From: Odontocerum albicorne
Lineage: Eukaryota > Arthropoda > Insecta > Trichoptera > Odontoceridae
DNA: 64,000 nucleotides
Assembly: GCA_949825065.1 (NCBI GenBank)
Contig: OX463842.1
Location: 53,516,034-53,580,033, forward strand
Reading direction: 5' to 3'
Shown: piece after piece, positions 35,956 through 48,112 of the stretch
How positions within the stretch are numbered: position 1 is the stretch's first letter
How the letters are laid out: each line of letters begins with the position of its first letter
The notes under the pieces: model-generated
What the model was told of the DNA's origin: nothing
Databases searched by the model: none
What the model saw: only the letters and a program-made list of their open reading frames with translations
Program-made: the position numbers and the translations under genes

Positions 35956-37376
35956 AAAGGTCATCGAAATGTTATCTCTGTGTCGTAGAATTTTGTGCTT
36001 TATTAATTTATTTAATATTTCGTAAAATTATTTGATTAAATAGGTGAATGTCGTTAGGCTTCCAACAATTCAACCCCTACATCCAGACACACTGTCATCG
36101 TGGACCAAATAAGTTGCCATCAAGCACGACGTGCACCAGATACTCGTAATTTTCTTTGTTTATTTTAAAGGTGACGTTATTTAGTGACGAAGAAGGCACT
36201 GCCCGAATGAATCCCGCTTCCTGCGGTGACTTGTCAGAGTTTGATACGAATAGTATCGATGACCCGTTGCGCAGTTAATATATAATACATATAACGTCAC
36301 TTAATACATGAAGTTCTAACAGTTTAGCAGCTTGCCAGTACTTTTATAAAAAAACTTTCAAGAAAACTGTCCGCGCTTAAAAAAATTGCCCAGCACCTCC
36401 CCGGTACTAAGTTGTTCCAGATTACCGTCTCCTTGCTTCCTGATCACTTCTTATAGGAAATTACCATACATATAGTATTATATAGTAAAGTGTAGTATTG
36501 TATAGTATAATGCTGTAACACGTTTGTGAACATAACATAGTGTCATACTATTTGAAGTTGGTTTATTTTGCGAGATCTTTGGTAATAAAAAGTATTTTTA
36601 AGAAATTCAATAAGTTTGAATTGTTTTGATATTGCATAAAATTATTCATTTTTTTTGTTTTCTATGTTATCCCACAACATATCAATATAAATTATTTGAG
36701 CATATTGAAAAGAGCGTGGACGGGAGACAATACTGAGCTAATATTACAGACGACTTGGGGTTAAACTGGAGTACACATGAAATACGCAGTTCCACATTGC
36801 GAGTGTTGGTAACACGATACGTCTAGATATATACGAGTATATAACACTCGCTAGCGTATTGTTCCCTGATACAAATTCTTGAGTGGAAGTTACTTTCTTA
36901 TTAACGAGACCGCGGAGTTCGTCAATTGCAATTATTTTATGCAGAATTATAAATAAATAGTTTCAAACGAGGTTTTTACATTTTCACTACTTATGTCTTT
37001 CTTTTGATTTGCATCATGAACCTTCAGCATGCACTCATTGTGTGCTGAAGATCCGTGATCCAGCCTCTTCTCCATTTTCCCCTTCCAATCATTTTCTTCT
37101 TATACATTCAACCATCGAACTCGCATTATTCTCCTTCTTTCTTCTGCTCTGTTTACGCTCAAGGGGTTAGGAAGATCAGATTAGTTTTATTTATTTTATT
37201 CTTTTGTGTACACGGTATACCTGGCAGGTGAATTGTAACAAAGTATTTTCTTTCAACTTATCGGCCAATCATATACGAGTATGTATTCAGTTTATCAAAG
37301 ATGCTAAAAAAATAACATTATTGGTCTTTTAGATTAGTTATATTGGGGACGCTTGGTTTAAATATTTGCATTCAAA
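35956..37376. other. No gene recognised
   Basis: Unique AT-rich DNA. A short TATAGTATTATATAGTAAAG stretch at about 36470-36510 is simple sequence. Confidence 0.4.
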
Positions 37377-37604
37377 TATTCGATTGGCTTTGTTACCTAT
37401 TGCAACTCCACTTTCAGTATTTCGTTACACTGCTCAGTCACCTGGTCACTGGTCACTGGTCACATACGAGTACTTACCAAACAGCAGAAGTATTCTATTG
37501 GCTTTGTTACCTATTGCAACTCCACGTTCAGTTTTTCGTTACACTGCTCCGTCACCTGGTCACTGGTCACATACGAGTACTTACCAAACAGCAGAAGTAT
37601 TCGA
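37377..37604. repeat. Two-copy 114-bp tandem duplication
   Basis: Copies start at 37377 and 37491; both contain GGCTTTGTTACCTATTGC and CACATACGAGTACTTACC. The period is divisible by three, so two frames stay open, but neither has family support. Confidence 0.9.
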
Positions 37605-37939
37605 GTTATTTTTCATTAATCACGCGAATGTCGCACATACGAGTACTTTTCCTCTCACACTTTTCAATCACCGTGATTTCGCCTTCATATTTAGCTATTT
37701 TTCTTCACATGCCACAAATAATTTATTTATATGAAAACATTTTAATGAATAAAAGAACATAATATTGATTTATTTGTATATTTTTTTTTTGCCATAACTT
37801 TACTTTATCCCAGATTTTTATATATAATTCCCAAGATTGTGTCGCCACATAGATGAAGATATAACATGTTCTACTGTAACAATGACGCATGTACCTTGAT
37901 GTTAACTCGACGAGACTGTATCCTGTCACCTTATATTAA

Positions 37940-38090
37940 AACTGTGACGCGGAGGAAAACAGAGGAGCACAGCTTCCCCAGCGCACATCCCATCAATATC
38001 TCCTGCGCCTAATACATCACAACGGGAGGTTATTGATGGGAGGCTCTCCGGCGAGGTATGTACCCGGGATACGATATATAACCCTGGAGA
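37940..38090. other. Unique GC-rich block with an inverted repeat
   Basis: CCCATCAATA (37989-37998) is mirrored by TATTGATGGG (38031-38040), with further CTCC/GGAG pairing inside. ATCAATAA/TTATTGAT resembles PBC/Hox-type sites. No ORF. Confidence 0.35.
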
Positions 38091-38364
38091 GGATTATTTT
38101 TGTTTTTAATAATCTGCCAACTTGAACTAATCATTTTCTTAGTGATGTGCTGTTCAACTTACTGTACTCAATTTCACAACTGGTTTTGCATAAGAATAAC
38201 ATTCACTCTTATAAAAAAATAGTCTTATAAGTACTAAAAATACTTAATTATTTTGTATAGTATGCAGTACTATGCAGTAATTTATTCTAAATAACGAATC
38301 CATTATATAAGAACATTTTGAGTTTAAAGATAAGGATTTTACATTTTTGATAACCAAACGAAAC

Positions 38365-38560
38365 TTAACTAAAATAATGGAAACGAAATGGAACTGTGTT
38401 CGCCTTAATTATCAATTTAATTAATCTATACCATCGCGCCATGCCCCTTTTGTGGTAAGCAGAGAGGATAGATCTCTTAGCCTTTCTATCTATGCATACA
38501 GCTCTCGCCTCATTCATATCCATACACATTGTCAAATGTGCACTCCTGTTTCTCATACTC
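38365..38560 (-). pseudogene. Family K LINE C-terminal fragment (open)
   Basis: A 63-residue minus frame contains EARAVCIDRKAKRSILSAY and RGMARWYR, the best-preserved C-terminal motif of this LINE family in the window. Only the last ~60 residues remain. Confidence 0.65.
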
Positions 38561-39042
38561 TTACGCTTTTCTAAGTTAAAATGTTTTTGACTTTATCCTT
38601 CCACTCTTTTCGTGATATACTTATTTCTTGATCTCCATTCAAATATTTATTAAATCATTACTTTTTTTACGCAGTACAATATATATAGTAGGTTTATTAT
38701 TATTATCAAATAAAAATATATTCTAATCAATGATACAGTATTTTTATAAAGTTTTAAGTGAAAGGCGGAGCATTTACATTATTAATGCATAGGAAAAAAA
38801 CGTGCAACATTACATAAACAAAAATAAAAAAAAACTCTTATTTAACAAGGTCGTCGACGGTCAAGATAAGGAAGGGAGAAGCTTGTAAAGGAGGACGATT
38901 GAAAACTAGGAAAAACGTGCTTTGTCATTGAAAGGAGATGTAATATTTTAAATAAGCTTTTTAAAAAATATCAGCGAAGGTACGGTGATTCAGTTATTAG
39001 CTGAAATCTGGTTACAGAGGCTAACAGCATCGACAGTGAAAC
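38561..39042. other. No gene recognised
   Basis: AT-rich unique DNA with short homopolymers. Confidence 0.4.
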
Positions 39043-39281
39043 CCTATGTGTAGCGCGAGACCGAGACCGTGATCCGAAACCCGTTAAACATCCTCTACGA
39101 AACACTATGTGTAGCGCGAGACCGAGACCGTGATCCGAAGCCCGTTAAACATCCTCTACGAAACACTATGTGTAGCGCGAGACCGAGACCGTGATCCGAA
39201 ACCCGTTAAACATCCTCTACGAAACACTATGTGTAGCGCGAGACCGTGATCCGAAACCCGTTAAACATCCTCTACGAAACA
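39043..39281. repeat. 61-bp minisatellite, 4 copies
   Basis: Units at 39044, 39105, 39166 and 39227 contain CTATGTGTAGCGCGAGACC and GATCCGAAACCCGTTAAAC. The last lacks one GAGACC. Confidence 0.95.
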
Positions 39282-40013
39282 TCAATGTTCATGTGATGGG
39301 TATCAAGTGTTTAATATAGTATATCGAACTTATGGTAAAGGAATCTTCTTTATCAGCGATTTAAACCTTAAGTAATCAATTCAAGCGGCTGAAATTTATA
39401 AATTTGATCACACTTTTTTTTGTTTGAACTTGAGTAAATCAACCTTACATGTCATCTTTATTATTGACACGTTTTATTTTGGTAAGCAAATATACTTTTC
39501 ATCTAAATATACTTTTCATCCAAATATACTTTTCATCCAAAAAAATTACTTTTGACACAGTGAAAACTTATTGTTTTGCGCGCTTTAAATTCACCAATGA
39601 CTGCAATTAGATGAACTTATATAAAACAAATATTCGAACAGATCAAAACCTTGCATAGGGAATTATTCTTAAGTGTCAAGATTTTGGCATAAGATCGATT
39701 TTTTTTTTAAATTTTATGAAAATAAACGAAATTATTAATAAAACAACAGATTTTAAAATTGGTATAACAAAGAACATTGATAGACTTTAGATTATCGGAT
39801 TGATAAAACACAACTTACTAATTTGATAAAATACGGATTATAAAGGCAGTTAAAAATAAAGAAATTGAAGAAAATGACTTGGAACATTTTTTTATTTAAA
39901 ATTGATCGCAACCCCAATAGTTGGTTGCTGTGTTTACTAATGAATGCAACGAGAATCGTATTGTCCCCTAACCTATTGTATAATATTTTATATTACACGC
40001 TCATTGTATACCT
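39282..40013. other. No gene; small 16-bp repeat
   Basis: AT-rich. AAATATACTTTTCATC is repeated three times near 39488-39540. Confidence 0.5.
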
Positions 40014-40183
40014 ATAATCTTGTGGGTTATTGTCACGTGGCGATATCTTCCAACCAGAAACCTATTCAATAAGCCTTATATAAAAATCAGACTGGAACCC
40101 TTGATAAAAAAAGATAACGGGGGTATTGAACCCACAACCCTCGGATCGGAAGACATTTTTTTTGAAAACTAGGTCACGGAGGT
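40014..40183 (-). repeat. tRNA-derived SINE (family S)
   Basis: Minus strand: CCGTGACCTAGTTTTC (box A region), GATCCGAGGGTTGTGGG, box B GGGTTCAATACCC, body TTCCAGTCTGATTTTT, and 3' end TTTCTGGTTGGAAGATATCG then CCACGTGACAATAACCCAC. Confidence 0.7.
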
Positions 40184-40295
40184 AAATAATTAGTCCGAAT
40201 GTTATTTTAACATTCTTTTATTGTTGCTTAAGGCGTTAAGCTACTTTATATTTTAAAAGTTATTCATTTCTCCGCAGCAGAGTTTAATATACTGT

Positions 40296-40675
40296 ATCAA
40301 GTGTTATATTAAAAAAAGTTTAATAAACAATATGAAGTGTTATATTAAAAAAAAGTTTAATAAACAATATCAAGTGTTATATTAAAAAAAGTTTAATATA
40401 CAATATCAAGTGTAATATTAAAAAAAGGATAATAAACAATATCAAGTGTTATAATAAAAAAAGTTTAATAAACAATATCAAGTGTTATATTAAAAATAGT
40501 TTAATAAACAATATCAAGTGTTATATTAAAAAAAAATTAATAAACAATATCAAGTGTTATATTAAAAATAGTTTAATAAACAATATCAAGTGTTATATTA
40601 AAAAAGTTTAATAAACAGTAGCAAGTGTTATATTAAAAAAAGTTTTATAAGCAATATCAAGTGTTATATTAAAAA
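40296..40675. repeat. 36-bp minisatellite, about 10 copies
   Basis: Unit AATAAACAATATCAAGTG then TTATATTAAAAAAAGTTT, with variable A-tract length. Confidence 0.95.
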
Positions 40676-40769
40676 AATGGCAACAATAGTTTAATTTTTT
40701 TAAGATATGTCTTCAGAACATGAACTTCGTATCAAAAATACTATCACACCTGACAATCGTCATTTTTTG

Positions 40770-41110
40770 CAGGCAGTAAAAGGTGTCGGTTGAGGGGAAA
40801 GCTGGAGGAGTGAGGGGCGAGAAGCTGAGCTGAAGGGATGGGCTGGAGCACGAGGACGGGAGGGCCGGAGCATGAGGGATGGCCGGCCCGTGGCCCGGCG
40901 ATTTATTGTTATTGATAGCCGAGCCATCGCACTATTGAAAACTTTCGGCCTGTACATATTTCTTACATACATATCGACAGCCTCCTTCCGCTCCGCCCCC
41001 TCTACGACCGCCGGGGCTGACAATGGTCCAGGATTACGGTGCACACTCGAGAGAGATAGGCTTCTCCCCTTCACCTTCCACACAATACAGCCTGGACGGG
41101 ACGAGACTTC
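40770..41110. other. GC-rich island
   Basis: Contains GCCGGCCCGTGGCCCGGCG next to ATTTATTGTTATTGATAG (homeodomain-like). The 107-residue minus and 100-residue plus frames are low-complexity and unsupported. Confidence 0.25.
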
Positions 41111-41407
41111 TATGCTATCTTCTTTGACAATCTCTTTCGATTTTGCTTGTATCGAAATTTGTCATTTCATGTAAAAAATACTCCGTATATTCAATAATAT
41201 TTTATAAATATTTTGTTTATAGTTGTGAACGGATAAAATAACATTTGACTCACATAAATATATTCCACGAGAGTCAAAATCAATTCGGAAAATTTAAATG
41301 GTCTCATGAAAATGAAATTGAACTAGAATTATAGTCATGAGTCAGTACTTATTAACAAGAAAGAAATTAGTTAAATTCATTCATATTTTTTATTTGAATT
41401 AAAAATA

Positions 41408-41625
41408 AGCCATAGTTAGCTTTATATACTCCTATATATGCCATAATTAGCGTTATATACTACTATATACGCCATAGTTAGCTTTATATACTCATATATA
41501 CGCTATAGTTAGCTTTATATACTCCTATATACGACATAGTTAGCTTTATATACTCCTATATACGCCATAGTTAGCTTTATATACTCCTATATACGCCATA
41601 GTTAGCTTTATATACTCCTATATAC
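41408..41625. repeat. 31-bp minisatellite, 7 copies
   Basis: Unit GCCATAGTTAGCTTTATA then TACTCCTATATAC. The last unit runs into TACGAGTATG. Confidence 0.95.
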
Positions 41626-42529
41626 GAGTATGTCAACACACAAAAGTCTGCCGCTTTGGCCTCGCTGCGTGATGGTATGTTTGTATTAATAAAAGTGAAA
41701 GTGAATATATATACTCGTAATTAACCTAGAGACTAACTAATCTTGAAAGATTGATGTTTTGAAGCAGAGATTTGGATATAATTTGGCATTCCAAAATATT
41801 TTATGACCAAATTTATTAATAATTTACAAAATATCCTTTGGCCAAACTTATAAAATAAATAGTCTTTACATCTCAACGCCAAAATTTGCATGACAAAAAC
41901 TCTGTTTTTTCATTGCAATTTATAAATTTGAAACATGAATACTGAGGAAAAAGGAAAGAAATATGCTGGATGTTTTTGAGATATCGTATTGGCGGCAAAT
42001 GATTTGCATCACTTGGAGTGTATCCATCTTCTAGGACGTACATGTCAAAGAAAAACTTTCTACGGCATGCAAACAGAGAATACTGTAATACTATAAATAC
42101 TTCGTACATGTCACGAGAAGGAATGTAGACCATTTAAAGAAGCTGGTAGTAACTGGAAGATTTGATGGGCAGTAAGTTAGACGACAGTCTCCAGTTAAGG
42201 TGGACATACCAAATTAGAGAGACGATGAATTCCTCATTGATGCTGCCCCATCGTGGTGCTGCCCCATCGTGGATCGAGACCGCGGGGAATTGTGGCGAAT
42301 CATCCGCTTCTTTCCTGATCAGAATATCACGACGCTCATCCATGATTGACACGAATTACAAAAAGATAAGTAAAAGTTCTCAAATAACCTTAAATGTCTA
42401 TTTTTTTATCTAGTTATTCTAAGAATGACATTCTAGCCTGGTATGAATACATAGTATAAGAAAAATGGGGAATTTTTGTATCTTAGAAGCATATTCACAT
42501 CGAATAGCCACGCGAAGTGTATTATCGAA
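41626..42529. other. No gene recognised
   Basis: Unique sequence. GCTGCCCCATCGTG is repeated at 42241-42271. Overlapping 72-86-residue frames lack support. Confidence 0.4.
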
Positions 42530-43200
42530 AGGAGATTGTGTTATTGGAAAGTGATTGGTGGGCGGTACAATGTACAATGTGCTCACATACTGAAGCATTT
42601 AATGAGATTCAAAACTCACTCATTAATACTGTGAAGCGGTCACATATCTATTAATTAATACTGTGAAGCGATCACATATCTACTCATTAATACTGTGAAG
42701 CGGTCACATATCTATTCATTAATACTGTGAAGGGGTCACATATCTATTCATTAATACTGTGAAGTGGTCACATATCTATTCATTAATACTGTGAAGCGAT
42801 CACATATCTATTCATTAATACTGTGAAGCGATCACATATTCATTAATATGGTGAAGCGATCACATGTCTATTCATTAATACTGTGAAGCGATCACACATC
42901 TATTCATTTATACTGTGAAGCGATCACATATCTATTCATTAATACTGTGAAGCGATCACATATCCATTCATTAATACGGTGAAGCGATCATATATCTATT
43001 CATTAATACTGTGAAGCGGTCACATATTTATTCATTGATCCTGTAAAGCGATCACATATCTATTCATTAATACTGTGAATCGGTCACATATCTATTAATT
43101 TCAATGTCGTCTAAATTGAAATCGGAAAATAATTATTATAAAAATAAAATTGGTTAAAAATTAACAAATGAAATTATTTTGCTTTCAAACCTTATTTATT
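42530..43200. repeat. Dispersed family E, copy with 32-bp array (about 15 units)
   Basis: The array at 42620-43098 has unit ATTAATACTGTGAAGCGATC then ACATATCTATTC. It ends in TTTCAATGTCGTCTAAATT and GAAATTATTTTGCTTTCAAA, which aligns with the unique copy at 19.05-19.24 kb. Confidence 0.65.
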
Positions 43201-43604
43201 CGTATAAAACCTCTCAATATATCCGAATCGGTAAAGTGAACATGTTAAAAAACGTGGCCGGGAGACAATATTGTATTTAAGAATAGCAAAGCAACATGGT
43301 GTGATAGTGATCATGAGGATTTTACAAACATGGATTGATTTATACTCGTAGTTCATAAAAATGAGAAAATGGGTAAGGTTCATGATGGCCCCCTGGGCAG
43401 CAGGCAGTAGGCAGTAGGCACCTGAGTAGGCAGTGAAATTATCGGACCTGTAGATTCCATATCAAACAAATCGCTTTCTTTCAGTAAAATACTCTGACAC
43501 GAGGCTTAGTAACAGCCTTAATAAGTTACCTTAATAAGGGATTTAAGTTCACACATTTTTTCTAATATTTTTTTGTGATTGATTTCATACTCGGTCTCTT
43601 TGTA

Positions 43605-44240
43605 TGAATGTTCCATAGAGCGGTATCTCCATCGTGTCTGAGAGATGATGCTTCAGAGGAGAACGGAACTTTTTATTAATGTTCTATAAAGCGATATCTC
43701 CATCGTGTCTGAGATATGATGCTTCAGAGGAGAACGGAACTTCGTATTAATGTTCCATAGAGCGATATCTCCATCGTGTCTGAGAGATGATGCTTCAGAG
43801 GAGAACGGAACTTTGTGTTAATGCTCCATAGAGCAATATCTCCATCGTGTCTGAGAGATGATGCTTCAGAGGAGAACGGAACTTTGTATTAATGTTCCAT
43901 AGAGCGATATCTCCATCGTGTCTGAGAGATGATGCTTCAGAGGAGAACGGAACTTTGTGTTAATGCTCCATAGAGCAATATCTCCATCGTGTCTGAGAGA
44001 TGATGCTTCAGAGGAGAACGGAACTTTGTATTAATGTTCCATAGAGCGATATCTCCATCGTGTCTGAGAGATGATGCTTCAGAGGAGAACGGAACTTTGT
44101 ATTAATGTTCCATAGAGCGATATCTCCATCATGTCTGAGAGATGATGCTTCAGAGGAGAACGAAACTTTGTATTAATGTTCCATAGAGCGATATCTCCAT
44201 CGTGTCTGAGAGATGATGCTTCAGAGGACAACGGAACTTT
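43605..44240. repeat. 71-bp minisatellite, 9 copies, inside family D
   Basis: Unit TTCCATAGAGCGATATCTCC, CGTGTCTGAGAGATGATGC, TTCAGAGGAGAACGGAAC. A two-unit subpattern (GAGCAATA/GTGTTAATGCTCC) recurs at 43820 and 43970, indicating duplication of larger blocks. Confidence 0.95.
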
Positions 44241-44915
44241 GAGGTCAGTCTCATCTTCATTGAATAAATTGGTTGTTTCGAATTCATTGAAAAGGGTGGG
44301 GTTTTGTGACAGGGAGTAAAGCCCTGGTACCATGGCACCAGCAATGACAAACTTTTGTCGTGGCTGGTGCCATGGTCTACGAGTATCTCTAAGTATTATG
44401 TACGCAATTTTATAAAGCATTTAAAGACAGCGAGTTTTGGAAAGTCTTACACAAATTCATGATCATTACACGCATTCCCCACATTGTACCTAAAACCGAA
44501 TGTGTCACTATCGAAAGATCTACAAACCGAATGTGTCACTATCGGAAGATCTACAAACCGAATGTGTCACTATCGGAAGATCTACATACCGAATGTGTCA
44601 CTATCGGAAGATCTACAAACCGAATGTGTCACTATCGGAAGATCTACAAACCGGATGTGTCACTATCGGAAGATCTACAAACCGAACGTGTCACTATCGG
44701 AAGATCTACAAACCGAACGTGTCACTATCGGAAGATCTACAAACCGAATCTGTCACTATCGGAAGATCTACAAACCGAATGTGTCACTATCGGAAGACCT
44801 ACGAAGGTTTCTTAATAGTTCCACTTCTCTTGGTAAGAATTATCTGATAAAACATGATTTTCCAATATATGTTACATATACCGATCTGGAAAAATAACCA
44901 ATTTTATAACCGCGG
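44241..44915 (+). repeat. Remainder of family D copy, with hairpin and 31-bp array
   Basis: ACCATGGCACCAGC pairs with GCTGGTGCCATGGT (44327-44379) around an inner GACAAA/TTTGTC stem. Positions 44494-44805 are ten 31-bp units (CTACAAACCGAATGTGTC, ACTATCGGAAGAT). The right end TATAACCGC matches the 24.5-kb copy. The 115-137-residue frames over the array are artefacts. Confidence 0.75.
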
Positions 44916-44978
44916 CCGCAACTTTTTTGTCTTTAAACTAAAATATTTAAAATTTTCATTATATTTTTAATCTCTCAA

Positions 44979-45046
44979 TAGAGGGTGCGATTCCCGATTT
45001 AGAGCGCTCTTGAGGAGAGTTTGCTCTCTTAAATGTGCTATATACA
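44979..45046 (-). repeat. Dispersed SINE-like element (family R)
   Basis: Minus strand: TAGCACATTTAAGAGAGC, CTCAAGAGCGCTCTAAATC, GGGAATCGCACCC. Homologous to 19797-19868. Confidence 0.5.
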
Positions 45047-45086
45047 TAGTTATTTTAGTATCGTATTAAACTTTCGTTATATATAT

Positions 45087-45270
45087 TATACCCTGGTGGG
45101 TTAATTGCTATGTGGTAATTTCTTCCAGCCAACCAGAAAAGTTTTAAGGAGCATGAAGGGAAAACCAAACTGGAAACCTTAAAAAAAGACTCGAGTACTA
45201 ACGGGAATTGACCCTATATATGCAATACCCGGGTTTAAAGGTGTTTTACGTATAACTAGGCCGTCGATAT
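45087..45270 (-). repeat. tRNA-derived SINE (family S)
   Basis: Minus strand: CGGCCTAGTTATACGTAAAA, decayed box B GGGTCAATTCCCG, GTTTCCAGTTTGGTTTTCCC body and an end with CCACATAGCAATTAACCCAC. Confidence 0.65.
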
Positions 45271-45486
45271 AAATTTTTTATCACTTCATTTTTAGTGTTT
45301 TTTAGAGAAAAATATTTTTTATATCAAAACTGTAAAATAGTTTTAGTGACAAAATGAATAGGACGAAAAACATCTGATTAAATTAGAAAATACTATTTTG
45401 CATCAAGCAACTCCTCCTTCAAACCATTTAACTTATCAATTCCCTCCTCAAGTAAAATATTTAGATAATTTAAGGGATTTATTAAG

Positions 45487-45524
45487 AGTACAGTACAGTA
45501 CAGTACAGTACAGTACAGTACAGC
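45487..45524. repeat. AGTAC pentanucleotide microsatellite
   Basis: Seven perfect copies. Confidence 0.95.
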
Positions 45525-46532
45525 AGGTACAGCGAGTGGAGGGAGAGTATCCGCACTATACCATACGAGCATGTTCAGAGAGGTTTTGAGAATTCCCAGG
45601 TGTTCCTTCAGTTCAACGAATAAATATTCACCTTTATGCGTGATACAACGATGTGAAATATACTCGTACATTCCTTCTGCTATCATTTGTATTTTTTAGA
45701 TACTTAGAGCGGTACACTCGAGTGTTTACAGGCTGCTAGTGCTTGTAACGCTTTCTGAATCTTTTCAGAACTGAAAAGATTTTTTGTATGGAGAATCTTT
45801 GGAAAGTACTTGTTATCACCTGTAGTATCGGTATTTTACGCAATTCACGGACTAAACATTTCACTTTTGTCTGCTATAAAAAAGTATTTTTATACAAACC
45901 TCATTACACGAATTATAGTTAATTTCAGTGACTTAGCGTGTCTGGTGATTTACCCGCTATCTTCTTTCCCAATATCCTTTCCTATCTCCTTTCCTATCTC
46001 CTTCTCTATCTCTTGTCTCCTTCCATATCTCCTTTCCTGTCTCCTACCCTATCTTCTAGCCAGAGATAAAATAATTATATTTGTTATGTTTCATCGTCAA
46101 ATTATTTTTGTATTCTTTTTATCTTCTTCTGTATTTAAGCTTTTCTATTTTATTTGAATAAAGTTTAAAATTTAAATCATTAACCCGACATATAAAAAAA
46201 AACTTATAAAAAAAAGTTTGTTTATAAAGATTGCCATTTGGTAACAAACCCACGAAATTGAACATTGCGCAATAGTGTCTTAAATAAATGATAAATAAAT
46301 AAAATCTAGAAATGAATCAAATAAATAAAAGAAATGAATAAAAATGAATTAAACCCTTGAACCGCGAATCGATAGTTGAGTCTTACTAATTTGTTAGAGA
46401 ATTTTGATAAACTTAATAGAACTTTGTCACTTGTTAAGGCATACAAAATCTTATATTTGCTTTGCAAATTCTAAAGTAAAAATGCAAAGAATTAAGAGCG
46501 TCGGTGGTCGCATACTCGAATTACTCAATAAC
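45525..46532. other. No gene; pyrimidine-rich patch
   Basis: Positions 45968-46055 are CCTATCTCCTTT-type 12-bp repeats. A decayed family S-like SINE may lie at 46225-46390 (TTGCCATTTGGTAACAAACC; GAACCGCGAATCGATAG). Frames here are unsupported. Confidence 0.4.
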
Positions 46533-47050
46533 ATTGCCACTGCCACTGCCACTGCCACTGCCACTGCCACTGCCACTGCCACTGCCACTGCCACTGCCAC
46601 TGCCACTGCCACTGCCACTGCCACTGCCACTGCCACTGCCACTGCCACTGCCACTGACACTGCCACTGCCACTGCCACTGCCACTGCCACTGCCACTGCC
46701 ACTGCCACTGCCACTGCCACTGCCACTGCCACTGCCACTGCCACTGCCACTGCCACTGCCACTGCCACTGCCACTGCCACTGCCACTGCCACTGCCACTG
46801 CCACTGCCACTGCCGTTGCCGTTGCCGTTGCCGTTGCCACTGCCGTTGCCGTTGTTGTTGCCGTTGCCGTTGCCGTTGCCATTGTCATTGCCACTGCCAC
46901 TGCCACTGCCGTTGTCGTTGCCACTGCCGTTGCCGTTGCCATTGTCATTGGCACTGCCACTGCCACTACCACTGCTACTGCCGTTGCCATTGCCGTTGCC
47001 GTTGCCATTGTCATAGCCACTGCCACTGCCCCTGCCACTGGCATTGCCAC
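46533..47050. repeat. Compound hexanucleotide array (GCCACT)n/(GCCGTT)n
   Basis: About 280 bp of nearly pure GCCACT is followed by about 235 bp of interspersed GCCGTT, GCCATT, GTCATT and GCCACT units. Long frames on both strands (Thr-Ala, Val-Ala and Leu-Pro dipeptides, 170-217 residues) follow from the 6-bp period and are not genes. Confidence 0.97.
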
Positions 47051-47213
47051 TATATAGTTATATTGTTTATGGTGAATGCTAAGAGTACCTTTGAATTGGT
47101 CTTATCAAATGTTATGAATTTATGAGTATGATAATTATCGGAATAGTTTATATTATGACGTAATGTTTGTGAGCATATGCATAAATGCGATGCAATAGCT
47201 GAAAATAAACTAT

Positions 47214-47673
47214 TAACAGTGAAGTATGCCGAATCCTGTCGTGTGTTGCTGCACCGAGGATAGTGAACAGTGAAGTATGCCGAATCCTGTCGTGTGTTGC
47301 TGCACCGAGGATAGTGAACAGTGAAGTATGCCGAATCCTGTCGTGTGTTGCTGCACCGAGGATAGTGAACAGTGAAGTATGCCGAATCCTGTCGTGTGTT
47401 GCTGCACCGAGGATAGTGAACAGTGAAGTATGCCGAATCCTGTCGTGTGTTGCTGCACCGAGGATAGTGAACAGTGAAGTATGCCGAATCCTGTCGTGTG
47501 TTGCTGCACCGAGGATAGTGAACAGTGAAGTATGCCGAATCCTGTCGTGTGTTGCTGCACCGAGGATAGTGAACAGTGAAGTATACCGAATCCTGTCGTG
47601 TGTTGCTGCACCGAGGATAGTGAACAGTGAAGTATGCCGAATCCTGTCGTGTATTGCTGCACCGAGGATAGTG
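47214..47673. repeat. 51-bp minisatellite, 9 near-identical copies
   Basis: Unit AACAGTGAAGTATGCCGAAT, CCTGTCGTGTGTTGCTGC, ACCGAGGATAGTG. Only three or so substitutions occur over the array. Four long frames on both strands are artefacts of the 51-bp period. Confidence 0.97.
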
Positions 47674-47803
47674 AATAAATGTACACGCAAAAAGGAACAT
47701 CAAAATCATCAGATAAAGTTTTTACATATTAAATTCTACTATTGTACAAGATAAATACTATTGAAACCCAAGTTATTATTAGCAACACTGACACAAATAG
47801 TAC

Positions 47804-48108
47804 TTTTGGGACGGTTGTCCCGAATGGGACGATGATGAGGGTGATCGTTGTTTTAATAAAACTCGTTTGAAATCGGCATATGGAAAGAGGTATTTTATTG
47901 TTAAACGTCGGTATTTATAATATTTGGAATGCGTGTAGAAAGGCGCAGAAGATATGTCGCTGTCTCATTCTCGCTAAACAATATTTATTGTTACACGTCC
48001 CGTATTTATAGGATTTGTAGAAAGGCGCAGAAAATATGTCGCTGTCTCGTTCTCGCTAAACAATAACAGCGGCTCGCGCTGTGATCACAGGGAGTAAGGA
48101 TCGCTACA
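47804..48108 (-). repeat. Possible solo LTR with internal duplication
   Basis: On the minus strand it begins TGTAGCGATCCTTACTCCC and contains twice AGCGAGAA.GAGACAGCGAC, plus CTATAAATAC (TATA-like) and AATAAA. GTAC flanks both ends (47800-47803 and 48109-48112), a possible 4-bp target duplication. The distal end lacks a clean CA, so boundaries and identity are uncertain. Confidence 0.35.
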
Positions 48109-48112
48109 GTAC

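Noticed and set aside
42620..43098. CRISPR-like array
   Set aside because: Units are contiguous with no unique spacers, in a eukaryotic context; the same holds for the other arrays.
44459..44897. Repetitive proteins of 115-137 residues
   Set aside because: Frames of a 31-bp array in all three phases, which no real gene would show.
46404..47057. Thr-Ala, Val-Ala and Leu-Pro dipeptide proteins
   Set aside because: Open in several frames and both strands only because of the 6-bp repeat.
47050..47754. Repeat proteins of 157-219 residues
   Set aside because: Four overlapping frames on both strands of a 51-bp array; no initiation context or family.
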